NCBI GenBank assembly: GCA_958298945.1
Contig: OY282607.1
Coordinates: 91,767,270 to 91,831,269, forward strand
Reading direction: 5' to 3'
DNA: 64,000 nucleotides
DNA from: Atherix ibis
Lineage: Eukaryota > Arthropoda > Insecta > Diptera > Athericidae
Of the stretch, positions 42,646-55,395 are shown piece after piece; within the stretch, counting starts at the first letter, position 1, and each line of letters starts with the position of its first letter. The notes beneath the pieces are model-generated. The model was not told the origin of the DNA. It worked only from the letters and a program-made list of their open reading frames with translations, and made no database searches. The translations under genes were made by a program, and so were the position numbers.

Positions 42646-44178
42646 AGTTTTATGCTTTAAGCCTACCACCATAAGGATTATACAAAAGGATTAAAAGGAG
42701 CAATAATCCATTCTACTCGTGTACTCATGCCGAATGAATTTGTTTTTTAGTTTTTAAATATCTTGCCAAGATGAAAATTTTCAACTATTTTTATTATTAT
42801 ATATTTAAAAAAAAAAGAAAACAAAATAGCGGAAATTTTATATAATACAATATTATAAATATTTAATAAAAATAATACGAACGAAAAAAAAATTACATTT
42901 TAAATAAAATAACTTTTTTTATATATATGGTATAAGAAAAAAAGATTCTTATTTAAATTGTGATTTTATCTTTTAAGTTTTTTTTGCTTTGAATGTGCAA
43001 TTTTTATTTTTATTTTTAATAATTCATTAAAATAAGTGTTGCTAAACTAAATTTTTTTTCTTTTTAAAGTCTTCAAAATTTTTACCACAAATAAAATTGA
43101 AATTAAATTCACCTTTTTCCATCTTTTTTTTTTCTTACAAAAAAGATTCCCTTTTTTTCTTACAAAAAATAAGTTTTTCTTTATAATTACTATTATTATT
43201 AATTTTTTTTTTATTTGATTTGCTTATATTTAAATTTTTCATTGCTTTTATATAGTTAAAAAAAAATATATATGCAAAAAAAAATATTTGAAAATTTTAA
43301 AAAAAAAACATAATCTTTAAAAAAATAACTATAAAAATTTTGCAATAATTTTATTTATTTAAATTTGGCTAAAAAATTAAAAAAAAAAAAAAGAATTTAT
43401 ATAATTTCATGTTATTCTTTAGTTTTGTGATATTTTTTTTAAATATTAGAATTTATTTGAAAAATATAATTAAAAAAAAATTTCTAGAGAAATTTTAAAA
43501 AATAAAATTTATTTTTATTTTTAAGTTTGTATTTTATAATTTTATATGCATACAAATGTAGAATATATATTTTTTAAGTCAAATCGATTTGAAAATTAAG
43601 AAATAAGAAAATTAAAAACAAATTGAATAAATAATAAATAATTGCAATATCAACAAAAAAAAAAAAAAAAAAACAAAATGCAAATAAAATATAAAAATTT
43701 TATACAAATATGAATAAAACAAAATATATAAAAATTAGTTTATAAATTAGAAAAGGATTAAAAAATATCAACATTACTACAAACAATTAAAACTTAAAAA
43801 TGTACCAACCAGAATAATGGAGTTTTATCATTTATTGCAGAATAAATAATGGTCTTAACTATCGTATAAAAAAAATTGCAAAAAAAGTGTTTAATTTATT
43901 TAAATAATTTTAAAGAATCTTAATGAAAAAAAAATAAGTTAAATTTTAAAATAAATTATTTATTTGCCATTCACAATATGTGCAGAGCTAGAAGAATTCG
44001 ATAAAATTAAATAGATAAAAAAAAATAGTTATAAATTACAAAAAAAAGAAGAGGCCACAATAATTTAATGATGAGTCTGAAAATTCTTTTAAATCAACCG
44101 TTTATGTAGAAGTTGTTGATAACAAAATTGTTAAACAGAATTAATAAATAGATGTGAAAATTTGTTAAAATATTTATT

Positions 44179-44210
<32 letters not shown>

Positions 44211-44990
44211 TAATCGAGAACCACAACAATAACAAAATATATTTTTTTTAGGAAAAGAAAAACAAAAACAAATGAATAAGAATATAAAAATTCTTAAACT
44301 GAAATGTTTACAAGAAAAAATATGTACATTTAAGTTTTAAAAAAAATATATAAATATATTTTTAAAAAAAAATGCTGTAAATATATACTCTGTAAATAGC
44401 TCTCTAAAAAGAAAATTTTTGTAAATTGATCTAAGATGCATTTAATGTTATAAAATATATATTGTATCGAAATTTCACATATTCTTTTTAAAAAATATTT
44501 TAAATTATTCATTTCAGCATAGTTGATCTTCATAAAAATCTATTTAAAATTACTGGTCTTAAGTATTTTTCACATGTTTTTTTTTAATTGATAAAATATT
44601 CTTAATTAACTGAAATTTTCAACAACAACAAAATTTTAATTAATTTCAGCAAATTTTCTCATAAACAAAAAGAGTATTTCGTGAAATATGGTAAAAACTT
44701 TACAAATGTTGTCTCTATTGCGATTAATTAATAAAATTGACGAAAGTTATTTTATTGATTTGGATAGAGAAAGAGTATATATACTATATTTTGTATTTGT
44801 TTCCAGAGTTGTGTACACATGACGCAGTATCACTGCAACTGCATAAAATTATTGTTTATTATATCTAATGTTTGTTAGGCGATGTCTTCTACAGAGTCCC
44901 ACTTTCAACCAGAAAATTTCTCTTCACGAATTCAAGAGAACCTCTCCTGATTAATGCATTGTAAACCTCTTTAACCAGCAAACTGATTTT
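42645..44990. other. Very AT-rich 3' flank of Serrate
   Basis: Dominated by A and T runs, with an (AAT)n microsatellite at about 44177-44214. No gene is seen on either strand. It may include distal 3' UTR. Confidence 0.6.
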
Positions 44991-44991
44991 T

Positions 44992-45420
44992 TTGTTTGAA
45001 CAAACAAAAAACTCTCCACAGGTTATTTTTTTAAAACTCTCCACAGATTATTTTAGAAATTCCACAGATTTAAAAACAAAACTCTCCACAGATTATTTTA
45101 AAACTCTCCACAATTTTTTTCTAAAAAAAATTGTTTTTTTTTTTAAAAACTCTCCACATATTTTTGGTTAAAACTTCGTCACAGTTTTTTTTTAAAACTG
45201 TACACCAACTTTATGTAAAATCTGATTGTTTTTTTAAAACTCTACACAGATTTTTCTTTCAAACCTACCCACAAATTTTTTTAAAAACTCTCCATTAATA
45301 TTTATTAAAAATCTCCATAGATATTTTTTAAAAACTCTACACAGATAGTTTTAAAAAACTCTACACCGGTTTTTGTTTAAAATCTATCCATATATTTTTG
45401 TTCTAATCCTCTCCACAGGA
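44992..45420. repeat. Degenerate CTCTCCACAG tandem array 1
   Basis: Roughly 24-bp units of the form AAAACTCTCCACAGATTTTT, strongly diverged. It starts after 'gtttgaacaaacaaaaaact'. The order of variant units ('tctccacatatttttggtta', 'aaaactgtacacc', 'aaactctacacagat', 'ctctacaccggtttttgttt') matches the array at 54189-54735. Confidence 0.85.
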
Positions 45421-47164
45421 TGATTATGGAGACCGCTTGTTCAATGCATTGTAATCCTTTCTACCCAGATACTGATATCCTCCTCCTTTCCCAACGTCTG
45501 GACGGTTGCAGTAGCAATACCAGTGCCCAAACGGCATACCATTACACCCTCCCTTTTACCATTGCTTTCCACAATTTTCGAAAAAAATTTGGCCTTAAGA
45601 CTAAAAAATATCATTTAGCAAAACTTAACTCCCTCCCCCAACTCTCCCTTCGCGCACACAATCATTCTTCTTCCACCTTCAGTAATGACTGTTACAAGAA
45701 TGGCCTGCATGGCCTTCTTCTCTCTCTAGTTGTGGAAAAGGCTTTCGACAGGATTTGGTTTTACAGAGTACTTTTCCAGCTGCCAGAGTGAAGCACATCG
45801 ATATCCAAACTATCCATTTACTCAAGTCGTATGTAGTTGGACGGACTTTTACGGTTAGAGCGAATGGCTACTACTCCACATATCGCAGCATGGAGAATGG
45901 TATTCCACATGGATCTCCTCTTTCCGCTACTATATATAATATATTCTGCATTTTATATCATAACTTTGTATATTGTCCGCGTACACAAAGTTAGGAATTT
46001 ACTGTAGGTGGCTGAAAAAACCACAGTGAATTTCGCCTCAAAACTTTGTACCATACGCCATCGAGTTAGGTCCTGGTGCTATTAGAGATTTCGACAAAGC
46101 GCATTACATGTTTTTTGCAGGAAAGATCGCTTGATGGGAAAAAAACCGTCAAGCGATTTTTAAGGTATGTCACTAGAAAATTGAGATAGCCGTCAACCGC
46201 TGCATAAGTGTCACTTCATCGATAGCTTCTCTACAAGTCGAAACTGGCCGTACTCCTTTATTACACCATCTCCTCAAAGTCAGGTACCATTTCATCTATA
46301 AAAACCTCTGCTACCAGAGTAGAAATATCCATTGCACTCCTTGATTACAAAAATATTGAACCTTACAATTCGCAAAAAAAACTCCTTCTCCCTCTCACTA
46401 ATCCTGACCGAAATGGAAAAAAATCCGAACATCCCACTTTAGAACATCCCAAATGCCCGTTCAGACCCGGCATGGATGCCTTGGATAGGAGCGGTGTTGA
46501 GAAAATCGGTTAACATGTCCCGATTGAAAAAGAAGCTTCCCCGGACATTGCTTCCCCGGAAATTGCTTAAGCACGAGCTGAGTTGATTAGGTAATGCCCT
46601 CAATTTATTATAGAAATGCGTCACCAACTGACCATTTAACATCGTTTGCGGTTATTCAACAAGCGGGCAGTTGTTTTGATGAGGAGGTACACTATGGTAT
46701 TTTTCCATACAGTGTAGCAGCTTATTTTGCTGAACTCTGAATATTACGATCAGCAGTAGAACACACTGTAAGAAATAAACATAAAAATGGCCACGAGGCG
46801 GTTATTTTAGCGATAGCCTTGCTGCTTTAAACGCTACTTGTGGCTCCAGAACGGACCCGGGCCTAAATGATATCAGACATCGCCTAATAAACAATCGATT
46901 TATTCAATTGCGGTGGGTGCCGGGCTGAAAGAGGTTCTCCTCCGCCCAGTTGCCACAGTATCCGCTGCCAATCCTGTTGCGATCGTCTGACCCAGCACAC
47001 ATACTGGAGGATTGTCACACAACAAGGAGCCTCATTTCGAGCAGGATTCTCTCAATAACTGAACTACACCCTTCCTTGTTCCTCTTTTCAACCTAATTAC
47101 ACATACTAATCTACTGCATAAAATATAATTAATACTTTTCCTGGAACAAAAAAAAAAAAAAAAA
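45418..47164 (+). mobile_element. Decayed non-LTR retrotransposon with RT and RNase H remnants
   Basis: RT: VVEKAFDRIWFYRVLFQLPE (45728-45790; LDVEKAFD motif), then HLLKSYVVGRTFTVRANG and ENGIPHGSPLSATIYNIF (45815-45945; GVPQGS motif, with H for Q). After a poorly readable part, RNase H remnants appear at 46695-46940: SVAAYFAEL, LSAVEHTVRNKHKNGHEAVI, SLAAL-like and IQLRWVPG (WVPGH motif). The tail ends in a run of about 14 A (47150-47164), typical of target-primed insertion. An RNase H domain points to I/LOA-type clades rather than Jockey. Stops and frameshifts throughout; inactive. Confidence 0.72.
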
Positions 47165-47169
47165 CAAAC

Positions 47170-49845
47170 AAGAAAAGATCTTAAATGTGGGGGCAGCACC
47201 CGTAAAACCCCAAAAATGTTATAAATTCCATAAAATCATCATTTATTATTGACAAATATCTGATAATCTAATCATATTTTTTTTAAATAATTATAAAATA
47301 AACTTAAAAAATTGTTTTTTTTTTGTCATTTTGTAATTTTGTAATTTTTAAACATAATATTTTGTGTAACACACTAAAAAAAACCTAGATTAGTAAAGAT
47401 ACATATTTTTAGTATATACACAAACCAAAATTGAACTATGACAAGAGCTATAAAAAATGATAGCCTATCAACAGGCGCTAAAAAATAAACTTACATTTTA
47501 TGTGGCTTTGTTTTGATAGTGATTTAAGTTAAAAATAAATAAATAAAAATTATGCAGCCTTGTAGATTAATTATTTGTATTTATATATAAGATTCCGTTC
47601 TTTGTATGCCAAATAGGTAAAAGTTAATTACAATAAATAAGAAAACTTTTATTAAAAAATCGGTACATAAAAGATTTACAAATCTAAACAAAAGGTAAAT
47701 TTCGATTTAATCAGAAATTGTTGTTAAACACTGTACAAAAATACACTTTTCCACGTGCAAATTTTATAGCGAATCTACTAAGAATGATAGTACAGGTGTA
47801 CGGTGACCAAAAGTTTAAGTTGTATTATCGCTGACATGAAACAATGCGCATAGTCATTTATTGTTAGAGAAAGACAACCGTATAAGCATTGCTATAAAAA
47901 CAAAACAAAAGGAAAACATCATATTTATGTGCTCTTTGCTTGGATGAGAAAACCTTTTGTAAATTTGGGTTTTTTTCTTTTGTAGAGGGGAAGGTTGCCC
48001 GAACAGGGGAAGTAAACATGAGCAAGCGCAAGTTTCGGCGTTATGTGCAGAAATTCACAATCGCATCTTCTTCTACTATAGTCGAAGTGAGTTCTAGTTA
48101 GTTGGTGTTCGTAGTTCGTTGGGAATATTTTGGCTTACTTTCGGCATTCTGCCCCAGTATCGTTGACGGGTTCGCGAATAAAAAGTGCAAACGGGGTTGA
48201 CTTTACTCCTCACCCAATCTAACACCACCACCAAAAGCTTATCTTACGGTTTTTGCAATTTTATTTTTATTTTTATAGCCATACAATAATTTACTACAAC
48301 CGATAACCGGAATAGTGTGTAGACAAAAATTTTTATTTAAAAAGAGCAAAAGTAAAAACAAATTTTCTTCTTTTTAAAAGTTATCTTTCAAAATAAAACA
48401 AATATTTTTAATATAAATCCCAGCAAAAAAAAAATAGTTTCATTTTTAAAACATTTTCTTTTCTCTTTTTTTTTGATCCAGTGCGAATGGTCTCCAATTT
48501 AATGTAATTTATCAGCAAAAAAAATAATTCTATTCAAATTGTGATAAAAATATATATATATCGGGTTAGTTTTGAAAAATTAGAATTGTAAAATAACAAG
48601 CAGAATAAAAAGGAAAAAATAAAAAATTTTAAAAAAATTTCAGAAATTTTCTTCTTGAATCAACAAATTTCAGCAATCTTAAATGAGAAAATGTTCGCCC
48701 GCAGCATAAAGTAAGTAACGAAAACTAAAAAAAAAAACGTTAGCTTTGTAACAAGAAAATATATTATAGAAAACTTTTTAAAAATTATAATAAATAAAAT
48801 TCTTTCTTGGATATTCGAAAAAAAAAATTTTTTTCTTTTGGCATAATTTCATGTGTTGCGTCATCACTCCAAACATTCGAATCTCTTCATTTTCCGTACT
48901 TCCCCGTAACCGCATATAATTTTATTGATTTCTCCATTTAAAATACGAAATAAAATCGTATATTATTAAATAATTCAAAAAAAAAAATATTCACATTTAT
49001 TTTCACATTTAATTATAATTTAATACAACAACAATAAAAAAAAAGGGAACAAAATCGACGTTGGATTACTGGAAATAAAAATTTTTCTTCCGATCAAGTA
49101 GAATAGAGAAAAATCAGCTGAACATTCTGACGTTTATGTAATCAACAAGAATCCACTGCCTGCTTGCTGCTGCTGGTAACAAGTGACAAGTGTGCGTCTG
49201 CTGAATTGTTTCCCACTGGCGGAGATGAGATGTCGCTCGCTATTTTTGGATAACCGAAAAAGAACAGAAAAAATCTGACAAAATATTTTCGTATCTATCA
49301 CGCCACCATGGGATATTTTCTTCTATACTTAACCGAAAGAGCCAATGAAAATTTTAATAATTTTAAATTTATAAATTTTCTTATTTAAAATCTCATTTAT
49401 TTCGAAAAATAAAATATCGATTATTTATTATATCAAAGTTTTGGATACCGCGATGAGTAGATGTTGGATAAGAATTTTTTTTGATGAAAATTCTTTAAGT
49501 TGACAGTACACTGCAAGCCAAAAGTATTTATTGTGTAGAAATATTTTGATCAAATTTGATCAAATATTATTTATTCTTTAAAAATCTAAATAAATCGTTA
49601 ATTAAATTTTTTTTCTATTTTGCGGATTAGAAGAAATTACATTTTAAATGTTTTATTAATACAAAAAAAATTCCTTTTCCTTCAGATAGGCGAAAATTTC
49701 AAAAGGACTCTTCTTAAATGGTTTGATACTTTAACCTCACTAAAAACCACCTCCATGCAATGTCCCATGACCAACAAATCTTAGTAGTTAAAATTGACTT
49801 AAAAGTTATGTTTCTTTAATTATTTATTTAGTTGCAAAATTTTAG
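47170..49845. other. Intergenic DNA with a possible first exon
   Basis: Mostly AT-rich. At about 48060-48235 there is a less AT-rich stretch (GTTCTAGTTAGTTGGTGTTC...) with the look of a fly 5' UTR. An ATG with a good context and a splice donor follow at 48691-48712. No other coding signal was recognised. Confidence 0.45.
48691..48710 (+). CDS. Possible short first coding exon (MFARSIK)
   Basis: After a possible 5' UTR (about 48090-48690), GAGAAAATG begins a 20-nt coding stretch, ATG TTC GCC CGC AGC ATA AA, followed at once by a consensus donor GTAAGTAA. An acceptor exon was not found within the window, so the gene, if real, continues beyond it or was missed. The protein is not recognised. 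The main alternative is chance occurrence of ATG and GTAAGT. Confidence 0.25.
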
Positions 49846-49851
49846 GATATA

Positions 49852-51042
49852 CCAGGTATATAAGCTTAAATCCGCTGTTTGGTCATAGATGGCGTGAGTG
49901 AGCGTATTAATCTCTCATGGGCACGCCATACTTTTTTTTATGAATTTGACATCTGTCAACATTAATCAGTGCACATTGTTAGTAATTTTGTGCCAGAAAA
50001 AGAGCATATGCGGGAAGCTCTGGTTTTCTGCTTCAATTTGAAGAAATCTGCTGCCAAATCGCTTCGAATGCTTATGGTGACAGTGCTTTATCGGAAACAA
50101 CGTGCCGAGATTGGTTTCGTCGGTTCGAAGACGGCAATTTTGACTTGTGGGACAAGAAGCTTGAAAATCGGCCTAGGAAGGTTGAAGACCATCGATTGCA
50201 GGCTCTTTTGAACGAAGATGATACCCAATCGCAAAAATGCTTGTGAAGCAATTGGGTATTACTCAACCAGCCATTTCCATGCATCTGCGTGCTATGGGGA
50301 AGATTGAATAAATCGGAAAATGGGTGCCGCATGACCAAAACACATGCGATATCTTGCTCGCCAGACAATAAAGAAAGTCGTTTTTGCATCAGATTGTGAC
50401 AGACGATGAAAAGTGGATATATTTCGAGAATCCTAAACGCAATAAATCGTGGGTTGATCCCGGCCAACCATCAGCATCTTCCCCAAGACCAAATCGCTTC
50501 GAACGGTGCGTTTGGTGGGATCAGCAGGTTAACGTCTACTATGAGATGTTGAAACCTGTTGAAACTGTCAATGCCCACCGCTACCACCAACAACTGATCA
50601 AATTGCACCGTGCTCTGCGTGATAAAAGGACGGATTATCAACAAAGACATGACAATCTGATCTTCCTCCACGACAACGCACCATCGCACACGTCAAAAAT
50701 GGTCCATAACTACTTGGAGACACTCAACTGGGAGGTGCTACCCCACCCCGCTTATTCACCAAACCTGGCCCTTTCCGACTACCATCTGTTTTCGTTAATG
50801 GGTCACGCGCTCGCTGAGCAGCACTTCGATTCTTGTGAAGACGTTCGAAAATGGCTTGATAAGTGATTTGCCTCGAAAGAGAAGGAATTTTTTTGTCGTG
50901 GTATCCACAAATTGCCCAAGAGATGGCAAAAATGTGTAGCCTAGCAAGGACAAGTACTTTGAATAAATTTGTTTTTGCTTTCTATGAAAAAAATATGTGT
51001 TTTTTTGACTAAAAAACAGCGGATTTAAGCTAATACACCTGG
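49852..51042 (+). mobile_element. Mariner-C copy 2, inactivated DD34D transposon
   Basis: Ends 'ccaggtatataagcttaaat' and, inverted, 'atttaagctaatacacctgg', each beside TA (49850-49851 and 51043-51044). The same element as at 17020-18218. It keeps VTDDEKWIYFENPKRNKSWV (first Asp; near 50394), LHDNAPSHTS (second Asp) and AYSPNLALSDYHLF (third Asp, 34 residues on) in one 160-codon frame from 50384 to 50866. It has lost the start codon, a small segment near 50075 (frame change to YRKQRAEIGF), and a base near 50235. The two copies therefore carry different lesions. Confidence 0.9.
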
Positions 51043-51265
51043 TACTTTCTTAGGATAAGAATTGTCTTCGTAGTTGGTACATTCTACTACTTCATGAGGT
51101 TTGGTCCTTTTAAAATGACGTAAAACAATCGTTTTCATCTCAGAATTTTTGTATTATGTTTAGATGCTCTCCTTTTTATTTCATTACAAACAGAATTAAT
51201 TTGCAAATCACATTGGATATCTTTATTTCTTCTCTACCGTGGAGCATTGACTATACCACGTAGTA

Positions 51266-52300
51266 ACGGGTGATTTTTTAAGTGTTTGGTTTTTAAATTT
51301 TCAAAAAAAAAAATTTATTTTAAGCGATAAATCAATGTTTGCCATTTACTTTTTTAAAAGGTTTTTATATAAATATTGGCCACGAGTATGTTTTAAGTGA
51401 TCTATGCTAGTGGTATAATTTTATACCACTTTTTCGAGCATCTCGGCACATGTAATGTTCTCTTCAAGGGCTGCAAGTAATGCTCATTTATCGGCATAGA
51501 CGAGTGACTTAACATATCCCCATTAAAAATTAGTCTAAAGGTGTCAAATCGCAACTCACCGGTCCGAAACATGAGATAAACTGCTCCCCGAACTCATCTC
51601 TCAATATATCCATTGTTTTGCGTGTTGTGTGGCATGTAGCGCCGTCTTGTTGAAACCACATATCAACCCAATGCAGTTCTTACATTTTGGGCAAAACAAT
51701 TCAAAGTCATCGAGCGATGGCGGGCTCAATTGACTGTAGATTATTCATCAGACCACATGCGGCAATTTTGCTTATTCATATTCAGCCAGAAATGAGCTTC
51801 ATCGCTGAACGGAATTTTTTGGTAAAAACGGATTTTCCTCAAGTTGTTCTAAGGCGTACGCTCACCGAAAATTCGACGCATTGACAGGTCGCTCGGCTTC
51901 AGTTCTTGCACAAGCTACATTTTATATGCCTTCAGACCAAGATTCTTGCGTAATATCGTCCACATAGTTGAGTAAAACAATCCCAATTGCTGTGAGCGGC
52001 GACGAATGGATAAATCACGGTCTTCACTAACACTGTACCTCTGTACGAACTTTTGCTTGAATTGTTTGCTCAGTAGGTCGATTATGACGACCATAAAATA
52101 TTCAAAGTGCTCGTAAACACATTTTTCAGAGAGTACGATTTTTTATAATAAAATTCATTAATATATAAGTGTTGTTCACGTGTAAGTTTTTTCATGATGA
52201 AATTCGCAGTGCTAACTGAGCACTCTTGATTTTGACACACGGCACATGTCATACGTGATCTGTCAAAAATAAAAAAACAAACAGCAAAAAAATCACTCGA
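51266..52300 (-). mobile_element. Rosa-like mariner element, better preserved copy
   Basis: The ends match as inverted repeats (ACGGGTGATTTTTT against TCGAGTGATTTTTT), each beside TA (51264-51265, 52301-52302). On the minus strand the remnants in order are MKKLTREQHLYINEFYYKK (52200), SQQLG, QELKPSDLSMRR-like, SDEAHFWLNMNKQNCRMW, then DMWFQQDGATCHTTRKTM (51660) and DEFGEQFISCFGPVSCDLTP (51600-51540), then VKSLVYADK. Several stops and frameshifts. It has clear ends, whereas the older intronic fossils of this type do not. Confidence 0.8.
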
Positions 52301-52304
52301 TACT

Positions 52305-52840
52305 TTATTTTGATAATTTTGTATGATATCTATATTGGCTTTGCTTGTACAAATGCAAAGCTGGATACTTCCACTTTAATTTGATATCATGGCTCATACT
52401 TAGATACTTACCTGTATTCGCATAAGGTACGATTTGTCCATTAATGGTAATATATACAGGATCAACTTTCCTATAAGTAAAAATAATGTGCACTGATTCG
52501 TCCAATTGTTGACCTTATTAAATGATGAATCTACCGCCATTATTGCGATTAATATTTCATTATTTTGTGAGAAGTATCTTGTTTATAATAAATACAAGAC
52601 AGGGCTTAGTACACTCCCCTGAGGTACTCCTGCTTTTATATGCGTTAGGTCAGAATATGCTTGACTATATCTGACTCTAAACTGCGTTTCTAAACTGTAT
52701 GAAGAGAGTAATTCAAAGAATTGTTTTGGGAATACCCTCCGTGACGCACCTTATCAAATGCTTACGCAATATCCAGGAAAATTGCCGGGTACACCTCTTT
52801 CTCTTCTAAAGTTTTTTCCACGTTATTTGTAATTCGATGT
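52305..52840 (-). mobile_element. Jockey-like reverse transcriptase fragment
   Basis: On the minus strand: VYPAIFLDIA*AFDKVRHGG (52795-52735; FLDV.QAFDKVWH motif), QFRVRYSQAYSDLTHIKAG followed by VPQGSVLSPVLYLL (52685-52570; GVPQGSVLSP motif). Further on comes ESVHIIFTYRKVDPVYITIN with KYLSMSHDIKLKWK (52500-52360; NG..I......KYLG...D..L.W motif). The FADD catalytic segment between these is missing, so there was an internal deletion. Inactive. A copy of the 'ggatattgcg' plus 'aagcatt' segment recurs near 52850-52868 in similar orientation. Confidence 0.8.
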
Positions 52841-52999
52841 AATTTTTCTGGATATTGCGCAAGCATTTCCACTTTATTTGTAATTGGAAAAGTATAATAA
52901 TTAATGCTTAAAAAAATATTTTTTTTTTATTTCATATTTAAGATCAAAAATAATTTCGTTTAAAATAAAAATACTATATTAATTTTGATAATTTTGAAT

Positions 53000-54185
53000 A
53001 TTTTTTTGCGTTTGTTCATATTAATTGCCGAGTTTTAAACTCCAACGTGGTCGTATATTTTTGACCCGCAGTGTACTTTTTTGGAACAACAATCGATAAA
53101 CCCATTCATTACCAGTAAGGAAGAATGCCATACCATCTGCATTACAACATAAATGATTTTTCCACAGCCTATCCGACTTTGTGCATTACCATTCCCTAAC
53201 GTTGTAATTGATTACATATTCATCAATTACGAATGTAGTCACTTACCCAATTTTATACTAGATTCTTTTGGCATCGGTAATGATTCTGTAATCGCTTCGG
53301 TAAGCATTACATTTCCTTCTGGGTATTGGGCAGATACTTATGCATTTGTGAATATGGGTGTGCGTGAGTAATTTTGGTGGACAATTGTCAGTACCCTCTT
53401 TACAAAGTATCCCTTTTAACAAAGTATCCCTTTTAACAATATTTGTTTAAACAGTCGAATATCTCCTAGGAATTTATTGCGTAACAAAAAGTGTTTGAAT
53501 GAGTGTGTGGACGCTGACTGACAAACCGGCTAAATTGTGACGTAATTGATTCTGGTGAATTATTCATTTTTATAACCTTTGCTAATTAAACCTAAACAGA
53601 TAAGCACGTTCTTTTTTGTGAATTTATGCGTACATGTAATATTTTTATATGAATTAATTTATTTACAATAATATTAATTTTTTTGTTGCTATAAATTATA
53701 TAAAAACTGATCTGATTTAGTTACTATTAACAAAATAAAGTGGAACAAATGATAAGCTTAGAAATCTACTAGCTTTATAAGAATTTAAATGAGTTGGCAA
53801 AAATTTAAGTGAATTTTTTTAGAATAAAAACTATACCTTTTACTAAGAAGTAAAAAGGATTATTTATTTTGTGGTTCAGAAAGTATAACTTTGTTATTTA
53901 ACAGTTGTTAATACTCGTAGTATATATCATTCAAGGTAGGATTTGTTTATATTCTACATAATATGTGTAGATTGTTTTATTACCAAACAAAAGCTTAAAA
54001 ATTACATAGCAATATAAGAAAAATCCCAATTTTAAATGTGTTTTATTTAGATTTACTTTCCCAACTACAAATTGGAAAGCCTTTTGTAATCTTTGTCAAA
54101 ATTATATAAGAATTATTTTTCAGCATTATTGTGGTTAAATTAAAAAAGGTATATTTTTCTATAAAAATTTTAAACACTTTCATTA
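53000..54185. other. Intergenic DNA without recognised gene
   Basis: An open frame at 53153-53371 (72 codons, +) shows no family resemblance. The short direct repeat 'acaaagtatcccttttaaca' occurs twice in tandem at about 53401-53438. The family block 'gatttactttcccaactaca' near 54051 is a scrap of the rosa-like fossil family. Confidence 0.45.
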
Positions 54186-54188
54186 AAG

Positions 54189-54735
54189 GTTTGTTGAACA
54201 AACAAAAAAATCTCGAGAGTTTTTTTAAAAGTCTCCACAGATTATTTTAAAAAAATGCACAGACTCCATACAGATTTTATAGGAAACTTTCCACAGATTG
54301 TTTTAAAAAGCTGTCCACATTTTTTTTTTAAACGGCCCGCAGGTTTTTAAAATTCTCCACAAATTTTTTCGAAAAATATTGTTTTAAAAAATTCTCTACA
54401 TATTTTTGGTTAAAACTTCTCCACAGATTTTTTTTCTTCAAAACTGTACACCGACTCTTGCTTAAAATCTCTCCACAAACTTTTTACAAACCCTCCACAA
54501 AAGGTTTTTAAAAAAAAAAACTTTACGCAGATTTTTCTTTAAAACCTCTCCACTGAATTTTTTTAAAACTCTCTACTGATTTTTTATATATATCCACAGA
54601 TATTTTTTGAAAACTCTACACAGACTGCTTTTAAAAATTCTACACCGATTTTTGTTTAAAATCTCTCCACAGATTTTTGTTTGAGAGCTCTCCATAAATT
54701 TTTTTAAAACACCACAGATTTTTATCAAAAACTCA
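54189..54735. repeat. Degenerate CTCTCCACAG tandem array 2
   Basis: The same repeat as at 44992-45420, with the same entry ('ttgaacaaacaaaaaaatct') and the same order of unit variants ('ctctacatatttttggttaa', 'actgtacaccgact', 'actctacacagact', 'ttctacaccgatttttgttt'). It is somewhat longer through extra units. Confidence 0.85.
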
Positions 54736-55009
54736 CCGCAAAGTATGCTTTTTTTTATATTGAAAGCAAATATATTTTTTGAAAGAAGTAATCTTAAATA
54801 AAGAGTATTATTTTTATAATATTTCTTATATAAAATTTTTCATAATATGGAAAAAATTCCAACATTTTTTTTTTGAAAGTCTTATTCGTAAATTTTTCTC
54901 TTCAAAATGTCTTGATTTAGTTAATTTTTAGAAAGAATTTTAAATATGTTATTAAAGTTTTGGATTTTAAGTAATTTTATTTAAGAATGTCTTAGGAAAA
55001 AATCTCGCA

Positions 55010-55140
55010 TTAATATCTTAATTTTATTTTAAGTATGTTTAATTGAACTTTGCTTTCCAAAGCACAATTTGGATAACTCTTTACTGTATGCGCTACTCTA
55101 TCGACACCTGTGCGATAGTGAAGTTCAAAAAATTAATAAC
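55010..55140 (+). mobile_element. Rosa-like mariner fossil, 3' end only
   Basis: 'gaactttgctttccaaagca' with 'caatttggataactcttta' and 'ctactctatcgacacctgtg', then 'cgatagtgaagttc', is the 3' block shared by the family. A further scrap, 'agctttactttcctaagcac' with 'aaattgg', lies at 55274-55299. Confidence 0.55.
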
Positions 55141-55395
55141 GACTAATGTTGATTTTTTTTTAAAGATAAATATAATTAAATACATTTTTTCTGCATTTAT
55201 TTATCATTGAAGTTTTATCTTAGGCAAAATTACTCCACAAATATATATACACGTAAGTTTGAGTTTTTATCAAGCTTTACTTTCCTAAGCACAAATTGGG
55301 TAACCGTGTAGACATATAGTTTGTACACATGATTTTGTCAGGTTTCTAAATTTTATTCTATCTTATAAACAAAGCTATTTATCAAATTAAACCTG

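Noticed and set aside
42270..43431. TGTGAT (K box-like) words at 42270, 42959 and 43426 in the Serrate 3' region
   Set aside because: Three hexamers in more than a kilobase of AT-rich DNA are expected by chance, and the first overlaps the stop codon.
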